The notes: generated from the letters alone by a model not told the origin. DNA of 64,000 bases from Neobacillus bataviensis LMG 21833 (GCF_000307875.1 NZ_AJLS01000038.1:1-64000); one strand, 5' to 3'. Shown: positions 18,414 through 26,978, counted from the first letter of the stretch. Numbers and translations are program-made.

Positions 18414-19556
18414 ATGCAGATTTTATTACATGAAATTAAGAAGATTCTAACCTGGAAAATGCTTATTTTACTTATTTTTGTCAATTGGATTGTCTACTTT
18501 CTTTTTATTGAATATGACGTTAATTATTTTACGAATGGAAAAAATGATTCCTATCGTATAGGGATTGAAATGGTCAATAAGTATGGGATAGATATGGACG
18601 AGAAGGATTTTTTGGATTTTAAAAGGGTTTATAATGAGGAAGTAGAAAAAGCGAATCATTATTTGCAGTCAAAAAAAGCATTTGTGAATGCAGGAATGGG
18701 AACGTATGAGAATTTTGAAAATAATTATGATCCAAATAATAAAGAGCAGAATGCACTTTATCAAAAGGTCTTTTTCGAGGATAGAGTTAAAGTGTTTTGG
18801 GAACTTCAAGAACGAGAACGGTTGATAGAACATTTTGAGGATAAAGAAGTTCTTATGGCAAATGAAAGAAAATATGCAAAAGATTACCAACGAATTCGAT
18901 ATGATGAATTAATAGGTTCCGGGTATTATCCAGTGTATTCGGGAGTAGCCATAGAGAACTTTGAAAGATTTATTAAGAACGTAGCTATTGCCATTATTTT
19001 AAGCGTAGTGCTTCTTTTATCGCCAATCTTTATAAAGGATCGCTATAGACGGTTGCAAGATTTACAATATACAACGAGAAAAGGACGGAATCTATATAAG
19101 ACAAAGACTGTGGCGGGACTGATTTCCGCCTTTATGGTAATGACTATCTTACTCATTATTTATTTCAGTCTTTATTCTTTACATCATATATCTATATCCG
19201 TATTTTTTAAAGTGCCAGTTCATATGTTTAGTGGGCTTACGTATTGGTACGATCCGACATTTTTTCAGTATATTGTGCTTACGGTTATAGCTATATACAT
19301 TTTAGGATTTGTTTTCTCACTATTAGCGATGTCCTTCTCAAGCATAATGCCAAATTATATATCCCTAATCGGTATTCAAATCCCATTTGTAATGGGTATT
19401 CTCATATTTGGATTAACCTATTTGCTTTGGCATATCATAAGCATTAGGATGCCTCAATGGGTCGTTCCGATATCGTATAGTGTCATGCTTGTAGTTAGTG
19501 TAGCGTTTATTTTTCTAATATGGCAGAGAGAGAAAAAGTACGATATCGTTTTATAG
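18414..19556 (+). CDS. ABC-2 type permease subunit 2
   Basis: 380 residues with the same plan as the previous protein: N-terminal helix, long outside loop with EMVNKYGIDMDEKDFLDFKR (compare the related segment in subunit 1), then a coupling motif LQYTTRKGRNLYKTK and five helices. AAGGAG precedes the ATG. It is the last gene of the ECF-ABC operon, followed by a terminator. Confidence 0.82.
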   Translation: MQILLHEIKKILTWKMLILLIFVNWIVYFLFIEYDVNYFTNGKNDSYRIGIEMVNKYGIDMDEKDFLDFKRVYNEEVEKANHYLQSKKAFVNAGMGTYENFENNYDPNNKEQNALYQKVFFEDRVKVFWELQERERLIEHFEDKEVLMANERKYAKDYQRIRYDELIGSGYYPVYSGVAIENFERFIKNVAIAIILSVVLLLSPIFIKDRYRRLQDLQYTTRKGRNLYKTKTVAGLISAFMVMTILLIIYFSLYSLHHISISVFFKVPVHMFSGLTYWYDPTFFQYIVLTVIAIYILGFVFSLLAMSFSSIMPNYISLIGIQIPFVMGILIFGLTYLLWHIISIRMPQWVVPISYSVMLVVSVAFIFLIWQREKKYDIVL

Positions 19557-19608
19557 AGGCTAGCATAAGGCGACTAACAGTCGAACGCTACTTCTGTTAA
19601 AATAAAAC

Positions 19609-19648
19609 AATTTGCAGTTGTTTTAAGGGCTTATAACTGCAATTTTTA
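19609..19648 (+). terminator. Terminator of the ECF-ABC operon
   Basis: The stem TTGCAGTT / AACTGCAA (19612-19619 with 19635-19642) runs into TTTTT. It lies 53 bases after the last permease gene. Confidence 0.8.
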
Positions 19649-19850
19649 GTTTTATTTATTATTATAAAATTGCCCAAAAATTCTACTAATGGGAAAGGCG
19701 TTTAATATTGAATCAGATAATGAATAATAAATAGTAAAGATGATAGTGGAGAAGTATGGGTTAAAATTGCCCAAGGCGATATAAGAAAGAGAAGGGAAGG
19801 AAAAGAGCAGGCGAGCAATATGTACTAAATTTTGATTCAATCGTAAAATC

Positions 19851-19916
19851 AATACAAATTCAGGCTGGGTCCAATACAAATTCAGGCTGGGTCCAATACA
19901 AATTCAGGCTGGGTCC
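19851..19916. repeat. Perfect 22-bp tandem repeat, three copies
   Basis: Three identical 22-bp units beginning AATACAAATTCAGGCTGG (19851, 19873, 19895) stand at the edge of a family C repeat. The last unit leads into GGTCCAATAGTGATCCAGCC, so each copy adds one more potential left arm for that hairpin. Confidence 0.92.
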
Positions 19917-20175
19917 AATAGTGATCCAGCCTTTTCTTTTGCTCAATATCTGTCCAATCCTTTGTCCAATAAGGATTTTAGTAGTCTCTCCAATCCATAA
20001 ATCCACAGGATTTCCAATCTGTATTCAGTGTGTTTCCTAACTGTATTAACCATTCCAGGTTGCTGCACTTCCGGTCTTTTCTCCATATTCTTTCCTCCAT
20101 TACGGGAACATCCATTTAACATTGTCAAAATATTGAATACAAGCAAGAACGGAAAAAAAAGAGGGCAAAAATGGG
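19917..20175. repeat. Family C non-coding repeat, copy C3
   Basis: It starts with the GGCTGG...CCAGCC hairpin plus CTTTTCTTTT, then TGTCCAATCCTTTGTCCAATAAGG, CTGTATT...TTTCCTAACTG, CTTTCCTCCATTACGGGAAC and a purine-rich GAACGGAAAAAAAAGAGGG. The same blocks in the same order occur at 20445-20725. Small ORFs across it, on both strands, are not credible genes. Confidence 0.65.
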
Positions 20176-20264
20176 GGTTAATCAACTTCAAGAAGAACAA
20201 TGTGAATTTCAGTTAATATGGGAAGGGAATGGTTCGATATAAAAGGTATTTCTTAATTCAGTAT

Positions 20265-20850
20265 TCTTCCATCTACTATATCTCCCTGCATTATAGTTGG
20301 TTCCCATGCTATATAGTTCTTCCCAACTGTCACATAGTTGGTATCCAAACGGCAAAGGAAGCGAGAAGAGCAGCGGGCAGATCTTTATGTAATCAATCGT
20401 TATTCAATCAGTTTTTTCAATCATAAATCAATCAGAATTCGGGGCGGGTCCAATAGGACTTCGTCCCTTTTTCTTTTGCACATTATTCCTCCAATCCCTT
20501 GTCCAATAAGGGTTTAATCATCCCTTCTCATTCTTTTCTTTCTTCCATTCTGTTGTTTTCCTCACTGTATAAACCCGTAGGGTTCCAGTTGTTTTTCAGG
20601 CATTTTCCAATGGTTTTGTTTCACTTTTTCCATTCTTTTCTCTTGATTCTTCCATCCATTCCGGGAAGAACTTAATTACATAGTCGGAATATTCCGTACA
20701 ACCCAGAACGGAGAAAAGAGGAGGAATAGAGAAAAAAGATGTATTTGAGGGGAGAACTTTTTAGCAGAAAAAAGAAGGAGAAAAGAGGGTGTGGAGCCTT
20801 GAGGGAGTAAGGTTTGAGAGGGATGGGGAATGAGAAGGTGGAAATTCCAA
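20265..20850. repeat. Family C non-coding repeat, copy C4 (longest)
   Basis: About 590 bp. The left part (20275-20430) matches C2 and the middle (20445-20725) matches C3. The purine-rich right end (20784-20841, with GTGGAGCCTTGAGGGAGTAA) matches the right end of C1 (9317-9365). It therefore links the other copies into one family. No ORF has coding character. Confidence 0.68.
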
Positions 20851-20942
20851 CTTAATAACAGGTAAATATGTTGTTGGAAGACAACAAAGTCGGGTACTAA
20901 TGCAATTTGACAAAAAGGGATTTGAACAAAAAATTTCTATCC

Positions 20943-20982
20943 AATAAGACCCAATCCAATAAATATAGGATTGGGTCTTATT
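20943..20982. repeat. Orphan 15-bp perfect hairpin
   Basis: The perfect inverted repeat AATAAGACCCAATCC (20943-20957) / 20968-20982 has a 10-base loop and contains the CCAAT word of the family C repeats. There is no T-tract directly after it on the + strand; on the - strand a T-run follows after a few bases. It may be a minus-strand terminator or a repeat end. Confidence 0.6.
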
Positions 20983-21122
20983 CATTCAGTTCGGACAGAG
21001 ATACTAAAAGTAAGTGATTTTAATTTTTTTGTATATATGTAATTACCAAGGGTAGATCTTGTTCAACAGTGTAGTTTAGTGCAGAAAGGAATCATAAAAA
21101 AGATAAATTAACAAACTAATTT

Positions 21123-21155
21123 AATCGTCCTTTTTTGGACGGTTATTTATTTTTT
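21123..21155 (+). terminator. Possible terminator before the second ECF gene
   Basis: The stem AATCGTCC / GGACGGTT has an all-T loop and is followed by ATTTATTTTTT. The stem is short, so confidence is moderate. Confidence 0.5.
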
Positions 21156-21175
21156 AAAAAAAAATTAAAAAGGTT

Positions 21176-21203
21176 TGAGCCAAATTTATTTTTCAATTGT
21201 CTA
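21176..21203 (+). promoter_or_regulatory. Possible ECF promoter of the second sigma operon
   Basis: TGAGCC (21176-21181) and TGTCTA (21198-21203) are 16 bp apart. This resembles the SigX/SigM/SigV-type TGAAAC-N16-CGTCTA with mismatches. It lies 31 bases before the gene, the right place for autoregulation. Confidence 0.4.
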
Positions 21204-21233
21204 ATAGATGTAAGACAAAATAAGAGAGGGTGA

Positions 21234-21758
21234 ATGGCGATCATTAAGTTAGTAAAAAGGGCTCAAAAGGGTGATGATAGAGCCTTTTTGAAACTTTTCC
21301 AAAAATACGAAGAAGATATTTATAGGATGGCTTATGTATATGTCAAAAATGAAAGTGATGCATTAGATATGGTTCAAGAAGTGGCGTATCGTTCTTTTAA
21401 AAAGATAGATACATTAAAAAATCCAGAGTATTTCAAGACATGGTTAATAAAAATAGCCATCACTTGTTCTATTGATTTAGTTAGAAAAAACAAAAAGGTA
21501 ATTCAACTAAAACCAGAGTATGAAGAGTTTATTGGTTCTGAAAGTGATGATGTCCCTCTTTCAGTTACTCTTCAAGAATTACTAGATCGGTTGAACGAAG
21601 ACGAAAAAAGTATTGTCATTTTAAAATTCTATGAGGGTTATTCATTTAAAGAAATAGCAGATTTGTTAAATATGCCTTTAGGAACGGCAAAATCGACTTT
21701 ATATCGTGCATTAGGCAAACTTCGTAAAGAATTTAAGGAGGCTGATATTTGTGAATAA
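21234..21758 (+). CDS. ECF-type RNA polymerase sigma factor
   Basis: 174 residues. Region 2 is ALDMVQEVAYRSFKKIDTLK and FKTWLIKIAITCSIDLVRKNKK; region 4 is LNEDEKSIVILKFYEGYSFKEIADLL and LGTAKSTLYRALGKLRKEF. It belongs to the SigV/SigM-like group by general similarity. It overlaps the next gene by 8 bp, and that product carries the expected anti-sigma topology. Confidence 0.88.
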   Translation: MAIIKLVKRAQKGDDRAFLKLFQKYEEDIYRMAYVYVKNESDALDMVQEVAYRSFKKIDTLKNPEYFKTWLIKIAITCSIDLVRKNKKVIQLKPEYEEFIGSESDDVPLSVTLQELLDRLNEDEKSIVILKFYEGYSFKEIADLLNMPLGTAKSTLYRALGKLRKEFKEADICE

Positions 21759-22482
21759 TATTAAACAAAGGTTAGATAGAATTGAGATCCCAAAAGAATT
21801 ACACGAAAGATCAAAACTTGGTGTAAAAAGAGCGAAATTAGAACAACCAAAAAGAAAATTAAAAAGTCCCTTAGTTGCAGCGGTAATGGTTACTGTTTTG
21901 GGCTGTGGTTTCCTGCTTTCGCCTACGGGTCAAGCGATGTTTGAAGGTTTATTTCAAATATCAAAATTTGAAAAAAGTGCAAACAACGAAGAGATATCTT
22001 TTGGTTATCATTTTGATAACCTAGATATTTATGAAGAAAACGATTATGATTCTTTAAATGAAATAGAAGACACTTTTAACGTGAATATTCCTTTTCCAGA
22101 ACAACTATTAATTGAAGAAACAAACAAAGAAACAATAGAAAATAGAGTTTCAACTGATGAAAATGGGGATTTATCTTCTTACCGATATAATTTATCTACA
22201 CCAAAGAGAAGTTATAGTGTCCTTGCTACTAGCATTGTTGATGCAAAAGCAAAATTTTCAGCAGAAACAACTGATGGAACTGGAATTGAGAAAGATATTA
22301 TGATTAATGGTGTTTCATCAAAGTTGTTAGGGATTAAAGAGATAGACGGTTATACAATTTATATAGAAAACGAGAACTGGAAATTGATTATCTCTTGTTT
22401 TGACCGTGCAAGTAACTTAAAGGGCGTGTCAGATGTAAAAGAAGAAGAAGTCATCAAAATAGCTGAAAGTATTAAATGGTAG
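21751..22482 (+). CDS. DUF4367-type membrane-anchored protein, putative anti-sigma factor
   Basis: 243 residues. A basic cytoplasmic N-terminus of about 45 residues precedes one transmembrane helix (SPLVAAVMVTVLGCGFLLSP). The extracellular part ends in a DUF4367-like domain (GYTIYIENENWKLIIS... and VKEEEVIKIAESIKW). The GTG start sits within the sigma gene behind AAGGAGG, so translation is coupled. This order (ECF sigma then a single-pass protein) suggests it restrains the sigma factor, but no zinc motif is present. Confidence 0.72.
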   Translation: MNNIKQRLDRIEIPKELHERSKLGVKRAKLEQPKRKLKSPLVAAVMVTVLGCGFLLSPTGQAMFEGLFQISKFEKSANNEEISFGYHFDNLDIYEENDYDSLNEIEDTFNVNIPFPEQLLIEETNKETIENRVSTDENGDLSSYRYNLSTPKRSYSVLATSIVDAKAKFSAETTDGTGIEKDIMINGVSSKLLGIKEIDGYTIYIENENWKLIISCFDRASNLKGVSDVKEEEVIKIAESIKW

Positions 22483-22491
22483 TAAAATTAA

Positions 22492-22567
22492 GGGTTCTTA
22501 AATAAAAATTACGTTCCAAAAACGAAGGTTATCCGGTATTTTTCCGGCTGGCCTTCGTTTTTTTATT
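22492..22567 (+). terminator. Terminator within repeat 'B' (mirror of the glmS end)
   Basis: The stem ACGAAGG (22522-22528) / CCTTCGT (22552-22558) has an inner CCGG/CCGG and a T-run. Including the upstream GGTTCTTAAATAAAAATTA and GTTCCAAA, it aligns over about 75 bp with 8885-8958 at roughly 80% identity by eye. Confidence 0.8.
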
Positions 22568-22620
22568 CCAAAATCGGAATATAGAAAACGCATCGAACCA
22601 ATAGATTCGATGCGCTCATT

Positions 22621-22920
22621 TTATAGATTGCTGTACCATTCATCATCGACAGGTTCCAACCATACTGGGGTACCTGCAGTGATTGCAATATGTTCAAACC
22701 AGCTATCTTTTGTAGCACCATGCCAGTGTTTTACACCATCATGAGTAACAATAACATCACCAGCCTTTAAGAATTGAGCAGGTTTTCCTTCTTCTTGGTA
22801 CCAACCTTCGCCACCAGTGACTAATAAAAATTGGAATCCACCACGATGAATATGCCAGTTATTTCTGCATCCTGGTTCAAAAGTTACATTTCCAACACCA
22901 ACATTCACTTTGGGGTCAGC
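22621..22920 (-). pseudogene. Cupin protein, 5'-truncated
   Basis: Residues visible from FEPGCRNNWHIHRGG to KHWHGATKDSWFEHIAI form a complete cupin metal site (two His and Glu/Gln in the first motif, His in the second). Homologues normally carry some 30-40 more residues before VGNVTFEPG. Reading upstream in frame (ADPKVNVGVGN) continues the homology for a few codons and then meets a TGA near 22931, where a family R repeat begins. The available ATG (22908) has no ribosome binding site. It is probably inactive. Confidence 0.65.
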
Positions 22921-22956
22921 AATTAATGTTCAAGTTCATTAGCCGCTAAAGCATGT

Positions 22957-23166
22957 TTGATAAATAGGCGGAGAAATTTCTCTTAATTAGGAAATAACAC
23001 TGAAAATCGAATCAATAGACGGGAAATTTCCGACTATTGATTCGAAAAAAGTGAAAATGGGTAATTTTCCTTTGCTTAATCGGAAAACTTCCGCTTATAT
23101 ACCCCGACCCGAGCCCATTCTGGTGTTTAACCGGAAAATCTCCGCTTGCTTTAAATATCACTGGTT
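22957..23166. repeat. Family R repeat, copy R1
   Basis: A series of GGAAA-TTTCC-type palindromic words: AAATAGGCGGAGAAATTTCTC, AATAGACGGGAAATTTCCGA, TTAATCGGAAAACTTCCGCTT and TTTAACCGGAAAATCTCCGC, then CACTGGTTA. The order and spacing match the copy at 33691-33938 in the same orientation. Confidence 0.75.
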
Positions 23167-23212
23167 ACATAATTAATAACAGCAAAGAGTCCAGACATAC
23201 TATTAGTAATTA

Positions 23213-23667
23213 TTAATGAGTAATCGGCATTTCACCTTTTGCCAAAGGACAGGACGTATTTGGCATTTTATCATTGTCCCAATTGTCCGGATTGGTATCA
23301 TCGGGAATCACTCCGTTTAGAATGTCACGGTAATGTTTTTCTTTATTCGTAATAAATTCTGCCATTATTTTAGCTTCCTCTAGTTGAGCAAGGACTAGCT
23401 CTTTTTGCTTCTGTATCATTTCATAACGTTCCGCAATGGTTGATTCTCCTTCTAAACAAAGGTCTACATATTTTTTAATGTCTTCCACTGACATACCACT
23501 TTTCTTTAATCTTTTTGCACCTGTAAGCCAGTGTATGGAGACGTCATTAAACATACGATTATTATTTTGTCACGCTGTAAACTTGGTACTAATCCCTTAT
23601 CCGTATAGAAGCGAACGGTGTGTTCAGTTAGATCAAGTAGTTTCGCAACGTCTTTCACAGTGTACAT
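23213..23667 (-). pseudogene. MerR-family regulator, frameshifted
   Basis: The N-terminal helix-turn-helix is encoded from ATG 23667 (MYTVKDVAKLLDLTEHTVRF, with TGGAGGG upstream) and the C-terminal 113 residues from the neighbouring frame (MFNDVSIHWLTGAKRLKKSG...). The break is at an A-run (T4 on the + strand, 23565-23568). One extra A there would restore the family sequence RDKNNNRMFND. The full protein would be about 150 residues, normal for small MerR regulators. Either a real -1 frameshift or a sequencing error. Confidence 0.8.
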
Positions 23668-23710
23668 GTAAGTCCCTCCATGCTTTAGTCTGTATAAAGT
23701 TAAAATAAAT

Positions 23711-23841
23711 TAATTGACTTCGTGTTACTCGAAGGTGTTTTAGACAAAACCTTTTCGTTGGAGGAAGCAACCGATGCACTACTGAGAATGGAAAAGGGAG
23801 AAAACTTAGGGAAAATCGTTTTGACCATTCCACAAGATTAA
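23711..23841 (+). pseudogene. C-terminal remnant of a quinone oxidoreductase/alcohol dehydrogenase
   Basis: About 38 codons encode LDKTFSLEEATDALLRMEKG followed by ENLGKIVLTIPQD and a stop. This is the typical C-terminus of zinc-type or quinone oxidoreductase (MDR) proteins. Nothing upstream continues the homology. It stands divergent to the MerR pseudogene, the classical arrangement of a MerR regulator and its target dehydrogenase. Confidence 0.6.
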
Positions 23842-23919
23842 CGAATACCCAGTTAAAAAATTAAATAATGCTTCAAGCAGGCTGTCGTGTGTGTTTTAAA
23901 TTTTGTTCATCATACTCAT

Positions 23920-24789
23920 TCACTCTCTGTTCCTATATGATAAATATTCTAAAAATTTTTTGGACGCAAGGGAAAGTGATTTTTGATCCCTCATAGCAAC
24001 TCCAATATTTCTAAAAGCAGGAACTTCAAGCTCTTTCGCTATAATTTTGTGAGGAATACGCTGTAATATCAATTCGGGTAATATACTGATTCCTAGCCCA
24101 TTTTCCACCATAGACATAATGGCATAGTCATCCCATGTTGTAAAATTAACATGCGGTGAAATATGGTGTTTCTCGAAAATCTCAGAGATTTCTGCTTTTG
24201 CCCCTTTTTCCAACAGCATAAACGGACTGTTCAGTAAGCTGTTGATGGGGAATTTTTCGCAATTAGCAAGTGGATGATTTTGTGGAATCACTACCAGCAA
24301 CCGGTCTTGTTCTAAAAAGATTGTTTCAAGTTCTGCCTTTGACGGCAGCCGCAAAAATCCAAAGTCAACACGCCCATTTAGGATCCAACTCTCAATTTCT
24401 GTATAATCACCAAGCAGAAATTCAAAATCTATCATGGGGTAATCCTTCTTGAAAATTTTAACAATGTTAGGGAGCCAATGAGATGCTACGCTGGAAAATG
24501 TCCCAATACGAATCATCCCAGATTCCAAATTATTTAATTCCTCGATCTGCTTCATTAAGATTTCATACTCATTGCAAATTCGCTTTAATTGGGGCAGTAA
24601 CTTTAAGCCATCCAAGGTTAAATTGATACCGGCACGTCCCCTTTCAAAAAGAAAAATCCCCCATTCCTTTTCTAAATCGTTAATCATACGGCTAATCCCA
24701 GACTGTGAATAGTCTAATATTTCGGCAGCTTTTGTAAAACTACCGTATTCTACTGCTTTGACAAATGCCATATATTTTTGGATATTCAT
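23920..24789 (-). CDS. LysR-family transcriptional regulator
   Basis: About 289 residues from ATG 24789, which has GAGGAAAG upstream; a longer reading to 24864 lacks one. The N-terminal winged helix-turn-helix is at residues 1-60 (FVKAVEYGSFTKAAEILDYSQSGISR), followed by a periplasmic-binding-like effector domain (RIGTFSSVASHWLPNIVKIF...). It is transcribed divergently from the DMT transporter 212 bp away, so it probably controls that gene. The effector is unknown. Confidence 0.9.
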   Translation of the reverse strand: MNIQKYMAFVKAVEYGSFTKAAEILDYSQSGISRMINDLEKEWGIFLFERGRAGINLTLDGLKLLPQLKRICNEYEILMKQIEELNNLESGMIRIGTFSSVASHWLPNIVKIFKKDYPMIDFEFLLGDYTEIESWILNGRVDFGFLRLPSKAELETIFLEQDRLLVVIPQNHPLANCEKFPINSLLNSPFMLLEKGAKAEISEIFEKHHISPHVNFTTWDDYAIMSMVENGLGISILPELILQRIPHKIIAKELEVPAFRNIGVAMRDQKSLSLASKKFLEYLSYRNRE

Positions 24790-25000
24790 ATCTCTTTCCT
24801 CGCCCCATCTGATTTTGTCATACATATCATGATAAACATTCGTTTTTGTAATGTATGTAATCATGATATATTTTTACTATTAATTATTCAAGTTAGGAAA
24901 GGAATAGGTGTAGAACGATGTTTTTTGTGAGTGATATTTTTGAAAAACTAAAAACGGATTAAGAATCTGCGAAATAAGTTTCGTGGATTCGTAGGAGTAG

Positions 25001-25891
25001 ATGATGAAATCAAAAATTCAGTTTATATTATCAATGATGATTTTCGGTACGATTGGTATAATTGTTCGATATATTGATTTATCTTCGAGCGAAAGAGCTT
25101 TACTAAGTAGTTTCATAGGGTGCTTATTTTTATTGTTAATATTCTTCATGATGAAGAAAAGAATATCATGGAATTTAATTAAATCTAATGCATTAATTTT
25201 GATTCTTTCAGGTATTGCATTAGGAGGAAATTGGATTTTTCTTTATCAATCGTATGACCATACGACAATTGCCAATGCAACGCTAGGTTATTACTTTGCA
25301 CCTGTATTTGTGATGATTCTTTCTCCATTTGTACTTCGGGAACAATTATCCATCAAGAAAATGGTGTGTATTGGTGTTGCGATTATAGGGATGTTACTGA
25401 TTGTAGGAGAAGGCGTGAGAGCATCCAGCTCAGACGATCTTCTTGGACTGTCCTTCGGATTGATTGCAGCTGCATTTTATGCTGCGTTATTACTTCTAAA
25501 TAAATTTATTAAAGATATAGGAAAGTTAGAGCTGACCATCATTCAGCTTGGAACAACCACTTTACTTCTTATGCCATATGTTTTCTTGACTTCCGGTTTT
25601 GGTATTTTTGGAGCATCAAGCTCTTCCATTCCTTTTATTTTAATTTTAGGGATTATCAATACAGGGATTGGGTTCTGGTTATTTTTCTCTGGTATGGAAG
25701 GATTAAAGGGTCAAAGTATTGCTATGCTAAGTTATGTGGATCCATTTGTAGCTATATTGATTTCTGCAATTATCCTGCAAGAACAAATGACAATTGTTCA
25801 AATGCTTGGTGGTATACTGCTATTAGGCTCTACATTTGTTAGTGAAACAAGATTTCCGAAAGACTACAGAATTAGAGTGACCTACCCCTAA
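25001..25891 (+). CDS. EamA/DMT-family transporter
   Basis: 296 residues with ten predicted transmembrane helices arranged as two EamA repeats (residues about 5-135 and 148-285). These proteins export amino acids, purines or other metabolites. TAGGAG precedes the tandem ATG ATG start. The divergent LysR gene suggests substrate-controlled expression. The proC start lies 57 bases downstream, raising the possibility of a link with proline metabolism. Confidence 0.88.
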   Translation: MMKSKIQFILSMMIFGTIGIIVRYIDLSSSERALLSSFIGCLFLLLIFFMMKKRISWNLIKSNALILILSGIALGGNWIFLYQSYDHTTIANATLGYYFAPVFVMILSPFVLREQLSIKKMVCIGVAIIGMLLIVGEGVRASSSDDLLGLSFGLIAAAFYAALLLLNKFIKDIGKLELTIIQLGTTTLLLMPYVFLTSGFGIFGASSSSIPFILILGIINTGIGFWLFFSGMEGLKGQSIAMLSYVDPFVAILISAIILQEQMTIVQMLGGILLLGSTFVSETRFPKDYRIRVTYP

Positions 25892-25948
25892 TCGGGCAAA
25901 CTATCCTGATGAAGGCAGCATATACAACACAGAAAAAGGTGAACAACA

Positions 25949-26746
25949 ATGAGTATCAATAAAAAACATGTATTATTTATCGGGGCAGGGCGAATGGCCC
26001 AAGCCTTGATTAAAGGACTAGACAAAAATGAATTTGCCATTCTTGTTGGCAACAATGGAAATGAACAGCGGCTACGTGATATAAAAGAAACCTTTAATGT
26101 GGAAATTACCACTCACTGGTCACAAGAGATACACAAGATGGATATCATTATTCTTGCCCTGCCACCAGAGTCTCATGAAGACATTCTCGCAAAATTATCT
26201 GAAACCATTAGTGGACAAATAGTCATTACGGTAGCTGCCGGAATTGATCCAACTTACCTTGAATCAAGGCTTCCTAAAGGGACACCTGTAGCTTGGGTTA
26301 TGCCTAATACAGCGGCTAAGTTAGGTAAATCAATGACTTTATATGCACTCGGTCAACACGTAAACCAAGAACTACAAGAGTGGATTGAGGGATTAATTTG
26401 TGGTATTGGTGAATTTGAAAAAGTGACAGAGCAGCAAATTCATGAGCTGACCGCTGTAACTTCAAGTGCCCCTGCATTTATCTATCGGGTAGCGGAAGCA
26501 CTCGAAAAAATAACATTAAGGTCAGGTGTCAGTAAAGCTCAAGCAAGAAAGCTAGTAGCCAACATGATTGCCGGCTCTGCAGAAATGCTAAAAACAAATG
26601 TGGCCCCTGCTGAACTTGCAGGTGAGGTAGCAACTCCTGGCGGTTCAACAGCCGCTGGTTTAGAGGTACTAGACACAAATCATTTGGACGACTTATTGAT
26701 TAACGCCATTGAAGCATGTCGCCAAAAAGCAATGGTGCAAGAGTAA
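25949..26746 (+). CDS. proC: Pyrroline-5-carboxylate reductase
   Basis: Last step of proline synthesis: NAD(P)H reduction of pyrroline-5-carboxylate. 265 residues. The Rossmann fold starts FIGAGRMAQALIKGL; the family signature is in the C-terminal dimer domain (APAELAGEVATPGGSTAAGLEVL). The dinucleotide motif is GAGRMA rather than the more common GxGxMG, still within the family range. Bacilli often have several paralogues (proG, proH, proI), so the exact symbol is uncertain. Confidence 0.88.
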   Translation: MSINKKHVLFIGAGRMAQALIKGLDKNEFAILVGNNGNEQRLRDIKETFNVEITTHWSQEIHKMDIIILALPPESHEDILAKLSETISGQIVITVAAGIDPTYLESRLPKGTPVAWVMPNTAAKLGKSMTLYALGQHVNQELQEWIEGLICGIGEFEKVTEQQIHELTAVTSSAPAFIYRVAEALEKITLRSGVSKAQARKLVANMIAGSAEMLKTNVAPAELAGEVATPGGSTAAGLEVLDTNHLDDLLINAIEACRQKAMVQE

Positions 26747-26759
26747 GCAGACATTAAAT

Positions 26760-26978
26760 TTAGTCTAAAATAGACTCTTGTAAATTCTTTAGCGTTTCTA
26801 ACAAATCTTTATATTTTTCCTTCCCAATACCCTGTTCAGCTTTTTCTTGTATTCGCAGCCAAATAGGCGTTGCTTCATCTAATTTGACAAGACCTAGATT
26901 GGTTATCGAAATAGACTTTGTTCTTGAATCATTTTCATCTTTTGTAATGTTAACGTTAGTTTGTATACACCCAATCAT
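26760..26978 (-). pseudogene. MarR-family regulator, C-terminal remnant
   Basis: The readable part, ITKDENDSRTKSISITNLGL and the following helix (LDEATPIWLRIQEKAEQ...), is the wing and C-terminal dimer helix of a MarR protein. The N-terminal helices are missing. The homology ends around 26960, exactly where an acetyltransferase fragment begins on the other strand. Confidence 0.68.

Noticed and set aside
19652-20426. Several ORFs of 62-85 codons on both strands
   Set aside because: All overlap family C repeats, lack ribosome binding sites and show no domain.
20943-20982. Terminator call for the 15-bp perfect hairpin
   Set aside because: No T-tract directly following on the + strand and no gene just upstream; listed as a repeat instead.
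8819-22567. Tn7-like transposon at the glmS 3' end
   Set aside because: No tnsA/B/C/D-type genes, no Tn7-end repeats recognised; only the location fits.
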